Below the pieces are notes generated by a model. It saw nothing but the letters and a program-made list of their open reading frames with translations, was not told the DNA's origin and did no database searches. A stretch of 64,000 nt of DNA from Emticicia sp. BO119 (lineage in GTDB: Bacteria; Bacteroidota; Bacteroidia; Cytophagales; Spirosomataceae): positions 806,001 to 870,000 of the forward strand of contig NZ_JACETV010000002.1 of the NCBI RefSeq assembly GCF_013912375.1, given 5' to 3'. The position numbers and the translations under genes are program-made. The first letter of the stretch is position 1, and each line of letters opens with the position of its first letter. Below are positions 1 to 8,432 of this stretch, in pieces.

Positions 1-406
1 TTCTGATCACTTCTCCCGAGTATATTCTATTCTTCATGCCGAGTTCAATGTTTCGAGCGAAGTAAGGAATCAGGCTTTACGTTTAAAAAATGAAAAGGCT
101 CTGGGAATTGCAAAATGGGGAGGGCTAAACCCAAGAGTAATAGATTTAACGACTATAGACAGATTTAAGCCAATTAAACAAGGCGATTCTGTGATGACTT
201 CTGAGCAAAACGTGATTTTTCCATCAGGAACAATGGTTGGTAAAATACGTAAACTAAGTGCAAAACAAGACCAGGCTTTTTATGAGATTGAGGTTGAGTT
301 AGCAACCGATTTTCAGAATATTTCCTATGTCTACGTAGTAAACAATAAATTGAAAAACGAACAGGAAAAGCTCGAAGAAAGTACTAAAGTTGAAGTAAAA
401 AAATAA
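1..406 (+). CDS. mreC: MreC rod-shape protein, C-terminal fragment (5' end outside window)
   Basis: The reading frame is open from base 2 to the TAA at 404-406 and gives about 134 residues. The translation carries MreC features: an N-L-P/N-P-R-V-I-D-like stretch, a 'GDSVMTS' loop and a 'FPSGTMVGKI' strand, followed by a charged lysine-rich tail. MreC is the periplasmic elongasome scaffold linking MreB filaments to the cell-wall synthases. The frame stays open well upstream of the first in-frame ATG (near 194), so that ATG is internal. mreD follows 72 bases downstream on the same strand, as in the usual mreBCD order. The N-terminal membrane helix and coiled coil would lie before base 1. Confidence 0.9.
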   Translation, partial: SDHFSRVYSILHAEFNVSSEVRNQALRLKNEKALGIAKWGGLNPRVIDLTTIDRFKPIKQGDSVMTSEQNVIFPSGTMVGKIRKLSAKQDQAFYEIEVELATDFQNISYVYVVNNKLKNEQEKLEESTKVEVKK

Positions 407-478
407 TATTTCAGATCAAACCATAGATAGAATGTGTATCAACTACATATGCTATTTTAATCATACCCCGGGCTATAA

Positions 479-985
479 ATGAATTCGCAAACAGTCATAC
501 GGTTAGTAGTTACTTTTTTTATATATTTATTATTACAAATTGTGGTGCTTCGCAATTTTGTGTTTTTTGATGTGGCTTTTTGCTTCGTTTACATTGCCTG
601 TATCTTATTATTACCTGACGAGATTCCGCCTGTATGGGTTATCCTGATAAGTTTTCTTACGGGGCTACTTGTTGATATTTTCTATAATACCGCGGGGGTA
701 CATGCCTCAGCAAGTGTATTGATTGGTTATTTAAGAGGATACATCATAAAATTCCTTTTCCCGACAAAAGGTATTGAAAATGAAATCGTTATATCTCTAA
801 AGGACATGGGTGCCGAACGCTTTGTCAGGTATGTTGCAATTCTGACATTGATACATCATTCAACCTTGTTTTTTGTGGAAGCAGGCGGTTTTGCTTTCTT
901 TCTTATTACGATTCTGAAAATCATTTGTAGTGTTGTTTTCACTTCTTTTATGATTATTATATTGCAGTACGTAAGAGGAAATTAA
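479..985 (+). CDS. mreD: Rod shape-determining protein MreD
   Basis: 168 residues, almost entirely hydrophobic, with about five membrane segments (roughly residues 8-28, 34-46, 52-70, 110-130 and 138-163). This is the size and topology of MreD, the integral membrane member of the elongasome. The motif 'SFLTGLLVDIFYNTAGVHASASVLIGYLRGYI' region (about residues 58-90), with its conserved G-D and T-x-G-x-H-A, is typical of Bacteroidota MreD. It sits 72 bases after mreC. The usual next genes (mrdA/PBP2 and rodA) are not downstream; a beta-lactamase-fold hydrolase is found there instead. Confidence 0.9.
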   Translation: MNSQTVIRLVVTFFIYLLLQIVVLRNFVFFDVAFCFVYIACILLLPDEIPPVWVILISFLTGLLVDIFYNTAGVHASASVLIGYLRGYIIKFLFPTKGIENEIVISLKDMGAERFVRYVAILTLIHHSTLFFVEAGGFAFFLITILKIICSVVFTSFMIIILQYVRGN

Positions 986-1043
986 TGTTGGTATAGAACG
1001 ATTTTTTAAATCGTATATTTATCTTATTTATCGGGTTTTAAAA

Positions 1044-2240
1044 ATGCGTTTCTATTTATATATTTTTGTTTTCTTCTATTGTATTTCCAATTTTTCATGC
1101 CAAAACAAAACTGCTGAAAATACTAACGCTTCGGGTGCTGTTATAGATAGTGCTGCCTTAAAAAGAAAAGAAGCCAAAATCAGAAAAGATATTAAAGCTG
1201 ACATAAAAGCAGCTTTAATTGAGGAAGTAATGCAGAAGAAACTGGCGCAAGGTTTTAACGGCAATGTGCTGATTGCTCAGAAAGATGTAATTGTCTATCA
1301 AAAAGCCTTTGGATTTGCCAATTTTAAGGATACTATCCGCAATGTATTGCAATCTAAATTTCAGTTAGCTTCATTGTCTAAGACCTTTACGGCTGTAGCT
1401 GTAATGAAACTGACCGAACAAGGCAAACTTGGTTTAGATAATACTGTAAAAGACTATTTTCCTGATTTCCCATATGATGGTGTTACAGTCCGCAGTCTGC
1501 TTTGCCACCGCTCAGGCTTACCGTTTTATCAATACACTTTTGATAAGCTGGTCAGGGGAGAGCAACTCTATCCGACTAATCAGCAAATGATGCAATGGTT
1601 TGGCAAAGCCCAGCCTACGCCACCAATATTTAACCTGCCCGACCACTTCTTCAGTTATAATAATACCAACTTTGCTATTTTAGCTGCCTTGGTTGAGAAA
1701 GTCTCGGGGAAGTCATTTGATGTTTATATGCGTGAAAATATCTTTTTGCCTGCAGGAATGAAAGACTCATACATTGCCACTACAAAAAATGACTCTATTA
1801 ATATTAATCGCACGTATGGCTATCAGTTCGGGCAACGGTTGCCAAAAGATTATTATGATGATATAACAGGAGATAAGGGGGTTTATTCAACAGTAAAAGA
1901 TTTGCTCAAATATTATATAGCACTAAAGAATAATAAACTCATTACCAAGGAGTCATTTAAAGAAATGGTATTACCACGTAGCTTTGAACATCCGGGTTTG
2001 CGTAATTATGGTTATGGATTCAGATTATGGGTAAATGCCAAACAACAAACCGACTACATTTATCATACAGGCTGGTGGAAAGGCTACAACACTATCATGT
2101 TTTTTGACCTCCGTGAAGACTTTGTAATTATTCTCCTGAGCAATCGTTACAACCGCTCAGTATATAATATCAAAGAAATAGTAGATATTATGCATGGCGG
2201 CAAACAATCGAGTGTAGAAGAAAATATTCTTGATGAATAG
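1044..2240 (+). CDS. Serine hydrolase / beta-lactamase-fold lipoprotein
   Basis: 398 residues with an N-terminal export signal ending in a lipobox-like 'SNFSC' (Cys about 19), so probably a lipoprotein. The Pfam Beta-lactamase (class C / PBP4*-like) fold is indicated by three catalytic motifs in order: S-L-S-K at about residues 110-113, Y-N-N at about 205-207 (replacing Y-S/A-N) and H-T-G at about 341-343 (in place of K-T-G). A charged Lys/Glu-rich linker (residues 40-70) separates the lipid anchor from the enzyme domain. Such proteins act as D-amino-acid peptidases, esterases or carboxypeptidases; the substrate cannot be told here. It lies 58 bases after mreD on the same strand, so a cell-wall role is plausible but inferred. 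Confidence 0.8.
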   Translation: MRFYLYIFVFFYCISNFSCQNKTAENTNASGAVIDSAALKRKEAKIRKDIKADIKAALIEEVMQKKLAQGFNGNVLIAQKDVIVYQKAFGFANFKDTIRNVLQSKFQLASLSKTFTAVAVMKLTEQGKLGLDNTVKDYFPDFPYDGVTVRSLLCHRSGLPFYQYTFDKLVRGEQLYPTNQQMMQWFGKAQPTPPIFNLPDHFFSYNNTNFAILAALVEKVSGKSFDVYMRENIFLPAGMKDSYIATTKNDSININRTYGYQFGQRLPKDYYDDITGDKGVYSTVKDLLKYYIALKNNKLITKESFKEMVLPRSFEHPGLRNYGYGFRLWVNAKQQTDYIYHTGWWKGYNTIMFFDLREDFVIILLSNRYNRSVYNIKEIVDIMHGGKQSSVEENILDE

Positions 2241-2297
2241 AACTTTTTGGCTGACAGCAATTATTAACTAAACAGAGAAAACCTGCAAAACAAAATT

Positions 2298-4070
2298 ATG
2301 AGCTATCAGCATATTGCGAGCAATGCTACTGTATTTATAAAAAAGAATAAATCCACCGCTAATCAGATTTCCTATTTACGGCTTTTCTTAGCTATGCTTG
2401 AGGCTTACATCCTGTTTATTATTATCAGAGATGGCTCTTCTAATTGGTTAGCTATCGGGGCTGTGATAGTGCTGTCTGCTTTCTTCTTTTTTGTTAATTA
2501 TCATCAGAAGATTCTCGAAAAAATTCAATATCATGAGTCAATATTAAAGGTTTGTGAAAAAGAGATACTCGCTACACAGGGTATCCACAACCAATTCGAT
2601 AATGGGAAATTGTACGAAGATAAAACGCATTTTTTCTCTTACGATTTAGATGTCTTCGGTAATCATTCTATTTTTCAGTTACTAAACAGAAGCATTACTA
2701 AATCGGGAAGTGATGCTTTAGCAAATCGCTTAAAATCACCTTTTCTGAGTAAAGAAGCAATTGAGTCAAGGCAAGCAGCAATCGAGGAATTGAGTAATAA
2801 AATTGATTGGAGAGTAGATTTTTTAGCCACAGGAAATTTGTTAGAAAAAGACGAAGCCAAATATCAGCAATTACTCAAATGGCTCAAAAGTACTGATATT
2901 GATCTAATGGGTAAATTTAGATTTTTATTATGGCTGGTACCTGCTATAAATGCGATCATCTTAGGCACATGGATATTGGATGTGATTTCTTTTAAAGTAT
3001 GGTTATTGACTTTGATTCTGCAATCGGTCTTCTCGTTTGTTAATCGTAAGCAGTTAAATTCTTTATACCTGAATATCAGTAAGAATACAACAAATCTGCA
3101 AAGATATATTCAATTGTTTCAGCTCATAGAAAAAGAGGATTTCAAAGCACCCATATTGAAAAGCTGGAAAGATGCTTTGGCTACACCATCTTATATTTCT
3201 AATGCCATAAAAAAATTAGCTACCATATCAGCTTATTTTGCTATTAGAAATAGCTTTTTTGCGCCTGTCCTGAATGCCTTTTTCTTATGGGATTATCAAT
3301 GTGCTCATCGGTTTGAAGCCTGGAAAAGACAACATAACGAAGCCTTATTGCAGGCCTTTACAGTATTGCATGAATGGGAGGTATTAGTTGGTATTGCCTG
3401 TTATGATTTTGCCAATGATACTTATACAGTTCCTGAGGTTTCAGATACTGTGGTTCTTGATGCATCGCAATTAGGACACCCTTTGCTCAAGAAAGGAAAG
3501 AGTGTAAACAATAATTTTAAAATAAATGAAGGTGAACAGTTATTTATAGTAACAGGAGCTAATATGGCAGGCAAAAGCACTTTCCTTCGGGCAGTTGGCT
3601 CAAACTTTATATTAGCGATGATTGGTGCAAGAGTACGCGCGGAGAGGTTTGTATTTAAGCCGATTCAGGTCTATACCTGTATGCGTATTACCGATTCGAT
3701 AGATGAAGGAGAGTCTTATTTCCATGCTGAACTGCTGCGTTTGCAACAGGTAGTAAAAATGCTTGAAACAGGCAAAGAGATATTTGTAATATTAGATGAG
3801 TTGCTAAAGGGTACAAATTCTAAAGATAAGCTGCAAGGCTCTGAATTGTTTTTAGCAAAACTGACTCAATATAAAACGGTCTTTGGTATGATTGCTACCC
3901 ATGATTTAGACCTGACTGACATGGCAACAAAACACCCTCAAAAGATTAAGAATATATGCTTTGAAATTGTCATTGCCGATGACAAAATGACTTTCGATTA
4001 TAAACTACGTGAAGGTGTTACCCAAAATATGAATGCACTGTTTCTGATGAAGCAAATGGGAATTGTATAG
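2298..4070 (+). CDS. Membrane-anchored MutS-family ATPase
   Basis: 590 residues, much shorter than MutS1 (about 850), and lacking the mismatch-reading domain I. Two pairs of hydrophobic helices are visible (about residues 27-68 and 205-246), which canonical MutS lacks. The C-terminal ABC-type ATPase is complete: Walker A G-A-N-M-A-G-K-S-T at about residues 420-428, Walker B 'FVILDELLKGTNS' near 500, and a switch 'ATHD' histidine near 535. The middle (about 100-330) is the MutS core/lever region. Related Bacteroidota proteins are labelled 'DNA mismatch repair protein MutS', but without domain I and with membrane helices it probably does not do canonical mismatch recognition. It converges on the glycosyltransferase gene with only 2 bases between stop codons. 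Confidence 0.82.
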   Translation: MSYQHIASNATVFIKKNKSTANQISYLRLFLAMLEAYILFIIIRDGSSNWLAIGAVIVLSAFFFFVNYHQKILEKIQYHESILKVCEKEILATQGIHNQFDNGKLYEDKTHFFSYDLDVFGNHSIFQLLNRSITKSGSDALANRLKSPFLSKEAIESRQAAIEELSNKIDWRVDFLATGNLLEKDEAKYQQLLKWLKSTDIDLMGKFRFLLWLVPAINAIILGTWILDVISFKVWLLTLILQSVFSFVNRKQLNSLYLNISKNTTNLQRYIQLFQLIEKEDFKAPILKSWKDALATPSYISNAIKKLATISAYFAIRNSFFAPVLNAFFLWDYQCAHRFEAWKRQHNEALLQAFTVLHEWEVLVGIACYDFANDTYTVPEVSDTVVLDASQLGHPLLKKGKSVNNNFKINEGEQLFIVTGANMAGKSTFLRAVGSNFILAMIGARVRAERFVFKPIQVYTCMRITDSIDEGESYFHAELLRLQQVVKMLETGKEIFVILDELLKGTNSKDKLQGSELFLAKLTQYKTVFGMIATHDLDLTDMATKHPQKIKNICFEIVIADDKMTFDYKLREGVTQNMNALFLMKQMGIV

Positions 4071-4072
4071 TT

Positions 4073-4807
4073 TTATCTTTTAAAACTCTTGAACCAACTC
4101 CAGATTTTCATCATTACAACCCCTAAAACGGCTTCTCTGAAAATCTTGGTCGACATCTTTGACACGCCTTTGGTACGGTCTGTAAAGATGATAGGTACTT
4201 CGGTAATATTAAATTTATAAAGAAAAGCATTGAACTTCATTTCTATCTGAAAGGCATAGCCAACGAATACAATTTTGTCAAGTGGAATAGTTTTTAATAC
4301 CTCCTTGCGGTAGCAGATGAACCCGGCAGTAGGATCCATGATTTTCATGCCTGTGATAAATCTTACATACACTCCGGCAAAATAAGACATCAATACCCGC
4401 CCCATAGGCCAATTGACAACATTCACCCCCTTTATATACCGTGAACCTACAGCTACATCAAAACCATTTATTTTACAGGCTTTATACAGCCTTACCAAAT
4501 CTTCAGGATTGTGTGAGAAATCGGCATCCATTTCATAAATAAACTCATACCCTTGTTCTATTGCCCATTTGAAACCATAAATATACGCTGTACCTAAACC
4601 TAACTTACCACTACGTTCTATCAGATGCAGTTCGTTTGGATACTCAGCTTGTAGTTCTTTTACTTTGAGTGCTGTTCCATCAGGAGAGCCATCATCTAAA
4701 ATCAGAACATCAAAATTTTCATCCAGATGCATCACTTTTCTGATAATAGCTTCAATGTTCTCAATTTCGTTGTATGTCGGTATAATAACAAGGTTCTCTT
4801 TAGACAT
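4073..4807 (-). CDS. Polyprenol-phosphate mannosyltransferase-like GT2 glycosyltransferase
   Basis: 244 residues of the GT2 (Glycos_transf_2) family in the dolichol-phosphate-mannose-synthase clade. Visible motifs are the N-terminal nucleotide-binding strand 'LVIIPTYNEIENI' (residues 5-17), 'VLILDDGSPDGT' (about 33-44) and the metal-binding D-A-D in 'YEMDADFSHNPEDL' (about 91-104). 'GSRYIKGVNVVNWP' and 'DPTAGFICYRKEVL' are typical of DPM1-like enzymes. There is no C-terminal membrane domain, so it should be a soluble or peripheral enzyme charging undecaprenyl phosphate with a sugar. The DUF4296 gene precedes it by 23 bases on the same strand, so the two are probably co-transcribed. Confidence 0.88.
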   Translation of the reverse strand: MSKENLVIIPTYNEIENIEAIIRKVMHLDENFDVLILDDGSPDGTALKVKELQAEYPNELHLIERSGKLGLGTAYIYGFKWAIEQGYEFIYEMDADFSHNPEDLVRLYKACKINGFDVAVGSRYIKGVNVVNWPMGRVLMSYFAGVYVRFITGMKIMDPTAGFICYRKEVLKTIPLDKIVFVGYAFQIEMKFNAFLYKFNITEVPIIFTDRTKGVSKMSTKIFREAVLGVVMMKIWSWFKSFKR

Positions 4808-4830
4808 CTGTTCAGGATTCTTTATGGATT

Positions 4831-5196
4831 TCAGTCTGTTTTAATTTGTTTGTTCTTTTTCTTTTCATCTAAAATATTGAGGGTCTCGTCATAAACTTTT
4901 ACCATCAATTCGGGGTTTTGTACATAAAACCGGTAACTCGCCTTATAATGGGCAGTATCAACTTTATATTTAGCCATAATTCTGCGTTCATATTCTAAAT
5001 ATAGCACTCGGGTGGAATCATAAACCTGAAAACTCAATCTGTTTACTTTTGCCTCTGTTAAATGAATATCTGCCAGAATCTTCGCCATTGTATTTATGTC
5101 AATTACATTATCCGGTGGGGTAGGATCTGCTATACAAGAAATAAGTGTTGAAATAATGGCTAAATGCAAGAATATTTTTTTTGTCAGTATTTTCAC
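4831..5196 (-). CDS. DUF4296 domain lipoprotein
   Basis: 121 residues. The N-terminal signal 'KKIFLHLAIISTLISC' ends in a lipobox cysteine at about residue 21, so this is a predicted lipoprotein. The remainder matches the Bacteroidota family DUF4296: the 'MAKILADIHLTEA' helix (about 37-49), a 'LEYERRIMAKYKVD' helix (67-81) and a 'SYRFYVQNPELMVKVYDETL' helix (86-105). No enzymatic motif is present and the function is unknown. It lies directly upstream of the glycosyltransferase on the same strand. Confidence 0.8.
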   Translation of the reverse strand: MKILTKKIFLHLAIISTLISCIADPTPPDNVIDINTMAKILADIHLTEAKVNRLSFQVYDSTRVLYLEYERRIMAKYKVDTAHYKASYRFYVQNPELMVKVYDETLNILDEKKKNKQIKTD

Positions 5197-5308
5197 TTTA
5201 TCTTCGTTTTCAGATTAAAGAACAAATTACGGAAAAAAATAAGAGATTGAATAAGTTAAAGTTTGTTAATCTCGTTAAAAAATTCAGGACAATAATTAGT
5301 AAAAGATA

Positions 5309-6172
5309 GTGGTAGAAGATATAATCTCTAAACTCAATAAGTACGAAATAAAAATCCGTAAGGCTGTGGACTCACAGATGCACGGAAACTTTCGTTCAGT
5401 TTTTAAAGGCTCTGGTCTGGAGTTTAGCGACTTACGTACCTATCAATACGGTGATGATGTGCGAACCATTGACTGGATTACAACTGCCAAAGGCCATGGC
5501 GCATATGTGAAGATTTTCAAAGAAGAAAAAGAACAAACAGTCTTTTTTATGTTAGATGTGAGTGCTTCTCAGGAAGTTGGGAACAATGGACAATTAAAGT
5601 TAGATACTGCTAAGGAGATATGCGGAGTTTTGTCATTATCAGCCATTAAGGAAGCCGGGCACGTGGGTTTATATTGTTTTTCAGACCAGAAGGAGTTGTA
5701 TTTTAAACCAGCCAATGGGTTAAAACATGGGTATGAAATTATATTGAGTTTGTTTAAAATGAAGCCATTGTCACAACAAACCAATATTCCTGATGCTATA
5801 GGTTTTGCACTCAATATCCTGAAACGCCGTAGTGTTGTGTTTTTGATTTCTGACTTTTTGGATAAAGACTACGAGCATAACCTGAAAGCCCTGGCAAGAA
5901 AGCATGATTTAGTAGTGATTCATATCTATGACCAAAGAGAGATAAGCCTGCCAAGTTTAGGCATTATTCCGGTCTTGGATAAAGAAAGTAAGCGTACAGT
6001 CTGGCTCAATACCTCATCTCCTACTTTCAAGAAAGAAATGAAAGATATATTTGAAAATAATCAGGAAAGATTAGAAAAACTCTGTAAACAGCACAATGCT
6101 AACTATCTGGCCATTGATTCAAGAGAAGATTATGTCTCAAAACTTATACAATTGTTCAGAGTCAGAAAGTAA
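5309..6172 (+). CDS. DUF58 domain protein (von Willebrand-like)
   Basis: 287 residues starting at a GTG codon. The DUF58 signature is clear: 'FSDLRTYQYGDDVRTIDW' (about residues 32-49) followed by the vWA-like strand 'FFMLDVSAS' (about 77-85) with D-x-S-x-S spacing. Later strands include 'VVFLISDFLD' and 'LVVIHIYDQRE'. DUF58 proteins usually accompany MoxR AAA+ ATPases and Bat aerotolerance proteins and are thought to act in protein maturation at the membrane. Here no moxR is adjacent; a membrane protein follows 4 bases after the stop codon. The GTG was chosen because it places the conserved amphipathic N-terminus at the expected distance. Confidence 0.85.
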   Translation: MVEDIISKLNKYEIKIRKAVDSQMHGNFRSVFKGSGLEFSDLRTYQYGDDVRTIDWITTAKGHGAYVKIFKEEKEQTVFFMLDVSASQEVGNNGQLKLDTAKEICGVLSLSAIKEAGHVGLYCFSDQKELYFKPANGLKHGYEIILSLFKMKPLSQQTNIPDAIGFALNILKRRSVVFLISDFLDKDYEHNLKALARKHDLVVIHIYDQREISLPSLGIIPVLDKESKRTVWLNTSSPTFKKEMKDIFENNQERLEKLCKQHNANYLAIDSREDYVSKLIQLFRVRK

Positions 6173-6176
6173 CCCA

Positions 6177-7097
6177 ATGCCATACAGCCGATACTTCAGA
6201 ATCAATTCTTTTGCTGCTATTCGTATATGGTATAGTGGAGTGATAGTTTTTTGCCTGATACTCTCGCATACCTATGCTCAAAAACCAGTCGGGAGATTTT
6301 TAACCGATAGCGTTGAATTAGGCCGACCTTTCGATTATGCCCTGAGTTATTATCATTCTCCTGCTGATGAACTGTTCTTTCCGGATACCTCTTATAATTT
6401 TTATCCTTTTGAAATGGTCCGCCGGAACTACTTCACAACCATCACTAATAAAAACCGAAGCCTCGATAGCGTAGTTTATACCCTGGTTACTTTTGATATT
6501 ACTAAAACACAAAAATTTAATCTGCCTGTTTATGTATTGGGTAAACGGGATTGTACTACTGTATTTGCTGATTTAGACTCTGTTTTTCTCAAGGAGATGA
6601 TAAAAACAAGTGCAGACTCACTGAAACTCAAAATTGATACGAAACTGATGCCTTTAGAGCAGCAGGTAAACTATCCGAAAATTATTGGATATTTATTAGG
6701 AGTAATAGGCGTATTAGGGCTGATTTATGCCTTTTTTGGTAGAAGAATCGAAAAACAGTATCGCCTTTTTCTGTTTGGTCGGAAACATAAAGATTTTGTA
6801 AGTAATTACAGGAAAATTATTCGTGGTACACTTGATAGTAGTAATATAGGAAAGGCTTTGGTCATGTGGAAAGAACATTTAGAATGGTTAGAAAATCGTC
6901 CTTATACATCTTATACAAGTAAGGAAATCATTAATCGACTACCGAGCGAATCGTTAGAAGAATCATTGCATGATGTAGATACTGCTATTTATGGGGGTAT
7001 TCTTTCTACGCATATGCCTATTGCTATGAACGTTTTATTAGATAAGGCTGTTGAATTATATCGGAAACGCCGGGCAGAATTAGCGATTAATTCATAA
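6177..7097 (+). CDS. Membrane protein of unknown function, partner of DUF58 gene
   Basis: About 306 residues from the ATG at 6177, 4 bases after the DUF58 stop. An earlier in-frame start at 6096 would put 27 residues inside the DUF58 gene and bury the signal sequence. The N-terminus has a signal-like hydrophobic stretch ending 'ILSHTYAQ'. The middle (about 40-160) looks like a periplasmic beta-rich domain, followed by one membrane helix 'IIGYLLGVIGVLGLIYAFFG' (about 168-187). The C-terminal 120 residues are basic and presumably cytosolic. This layout (periplasmic domain, single helix, cytosolic tail) resembles BatD/DUF4381-type partners of DUF58/MoxR systems, but I do not recognise a named family. 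Confidence 0.7.
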   Translation: MPYSRYFRINSFAAIRIWYSGVIVFCLILSHTYAQKPVGRFLTDSVELGRPFDYALSYYHSPADELFFPDTSYNFYPFEMVRRNYFTTITNKNRSLDSVVYTLVTFDITKTQKFNLPVYVLGKRDCTTVFADLDSVFLKEMIKTSADSLKLKIDTKLMPLEQQVNYPKIIGYLLGVIGVLGLIYAFFGRRIEKQYRLFLFGRKHKDFVSNYRKIIRGTLDSSNIGKALVMWKEHLEWLENRPYTSYTSKEIINRLPSESLEESLHDVDTAIYGGILSTHMPIAMNVLLDKAVELYRKRRAELAINS

Positions 7098-7158
7098 GTT
7101 AAAAACAGCGTGATTGATAACTCATCAAAACACTCATTCAGTAAAAGAAAATTTAGAA

Positions 7159-7791
7159 ATGCAGAACCCCGTATTGATTTTTGGAGCAGGTACGCTTGGC
7201 AAAGTTGCCCTGGATATTTTTAATCGTAACAATGTATTGGTATATGGTTTTTTAGATGATGATAAAAAACTGCACAATACTGAGATAGGAGAAATAGTAG
7301 TATTAGGTGAAACTGATGATGATGGTTTGCTGAAAATTATCGGACAAAAAACAGAGGCTTTTATAGCAATAAGTAATACCAAAGTAAAAAAGAAAATTGT
7401 GGAGATTCTGAACCAGCGCCGTCATGTAATGCCTGTAAACGCCATTCATGACCGTTCGGTAGTTTCAGAAACCGCCATAATCGGGCATGGGAATTTATTG
7501 ATGGCTAATGCCACAATTAATCCATTCGCAAAAATGGGCAATCACTGCATTGTTCAGTCAGGAGCATTAGTAGATACAGAAACTAAAGTATCAGACTTTG
7601 TAACTATTGCTTCCGGTGCTCAGATAAACGCAGGAGCAGAAATTGCTGAAGGAGCTTTTATAGGCTCAGGTGCTGTGATTGTGGCAGGTATGAAAGTAGG
7701 TAAAAATGCCCGCATAGGTGCAGGCTCTGTGGTAATTGAAGACATACCCGATAACGTTACGGTTTTTGGGAATCCTGCCAAAAAGATTTAG
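7159..7791 (+). CDS. NeuD/PglD-like hexapeptide-repeat sugar O-/N-acyltransferase
   Basis: 210 residues from the ATG at 7159; the longer frame from a TTG at 7114 adds residues unlike the family. The N-terminal domain has a Rossmann-like 'VLIFGAGTLGKVALDIF' (about 4-20) and 'VYGFLDDD'. The C-terminal left-handed beta-helix has hexapeptide repeats from about residue 95 ('AIIGHGNLLMANATINPFAKMGNHCIV' region) to the end, finishing 'GNPAKKI'. A histidine in 'NAIHDRSVV' is a candidate base. This is the architecture of sialic-acid O-acetyltransferase NeuD and PglD, which act on nucleotide-sugar or cell-surface sugar precursors. No sugar-synthesis genes are adjacent, so the substrate is unknown. Confidence 0.8.
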   Translation: MQNPVLIFGAGTLGKVALDIFNRNNVLVYGFLDDDKKLHNTEIGEIVVLGETDDDGLLKIIGQKTEAFIAISNTKVKKKIVEILNQRRHVMPVNAIHDRSVVSETAIIGHGNLLMANATINPFAKMGNHCIVQSGALVDTETKVSDFVTIASGAQINAGAEIAEGAFIGSGAVIVAGMKVGKNARIGAGSVVIEDIPDNVTVFGNPAKKI

Positions 7792-7800
7792 TAAAGGCTA

Positions 7801-8415
7801 TTAATATTTTTTGGCATAATTCATTTCTCCGGCTTCAATAGCTATTTGTAGATGATTTTCTCGTGGTGGTATCGGGCAACTATAGCCTGCGCCAAATGCG
7901 CAGTAAGGGTTATAAGCCTTATTGAAATCTAAAATGATTTTATCGTTCTCGAGTTGTTTCATACGCAAGTCAATGTAACGCCCACCACCATAAGTTTCTT
8001 TTCCGTTCGTTAAATCCTTAAACGGAATAAAAAGGTAATCGCGGTACTGTGGTATTCTTTGCAAATCAGGTGATCGGTAAACAGCTAACTTGTAGGTTTT
8101 GCCATCTAACTGGAAACTTAACTCTCCGAATTTGGCATATGTTTTAGTCTCGCCTGAAGTGGTTGGAATTTGAAAAGGCCTTCCTCCAGTGGTAGCTGTA
8201 AACTGGCATTCTATCTTAAATTTTTCATTGGGTTCATAAAAACGAAGATACTGCAAATCTTCTTCCTTTAAAGGTGAAAACTTCGATTTCAGAAATTCAG
8301 CTTTGTATTCTTCTCTGAATATCTTTATTTCTGTTTTGAAATCCTGAGCAAAGGCATTTAAAGATAATAGTAATAATGTAAATGCACAGGCAAATAGATT
8401 GTTTATCCGTAGCAT
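7801..8415 (-). CDS. DUF1684 domain exported protein
   Basis: 204 residues with a cleavable-looking signal (residues 1-23, ending 'LNAFAQ'). DUF1684 hallmarks are visible: 'GELSFQLDGKTYKLAVYRS', 'LFIPFKDLTNGKETYGGGRYIDL' and 'LDFNKAYNPYCAFGAGYSCPIPPRENHLQIAIEAGE' regions, with conserved R-Y-x-D, N-P-x-C-A and C-P-x-P-P-x-E-N. The function of the family is unknown; the two conserved cysteines and the N/D/E cluster suggest a binding or enzymatic site. It converges on the NeuD-like gene with 9 bases between stops and follows the MFS gene 17 bases downstream on its own strand. Confidence 0.85.
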   Translation of the reverse strand: MLRINNLFACAFTLLLLSLNAFAQDFKTEIKIFREEYKAEFLKSKFSPLKEEDLQYLRFYEPNEKFKIECQFTATTGGRPFQIPTTSGETKTYAKFGELSFQLDGKTYKLAVYRSPDLQRIPQYRDYLFIPFKDLTNGKETYGGGRYIDLRMKQLENDKIILDFNKAYNPYCAFGAGYSCPIPPRENHLQIAIEAGEMNYAKKY

Positions 8416-8432
8416 GGTCTTAAAAGGTTTAA

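Noticed and set aside
998-1014. Small hairpin ACGATTT/AAATCGT after mreD
   Set aside because: 7-bp AT-rich stem with no T-run; expected by chance in DNA of this composition.
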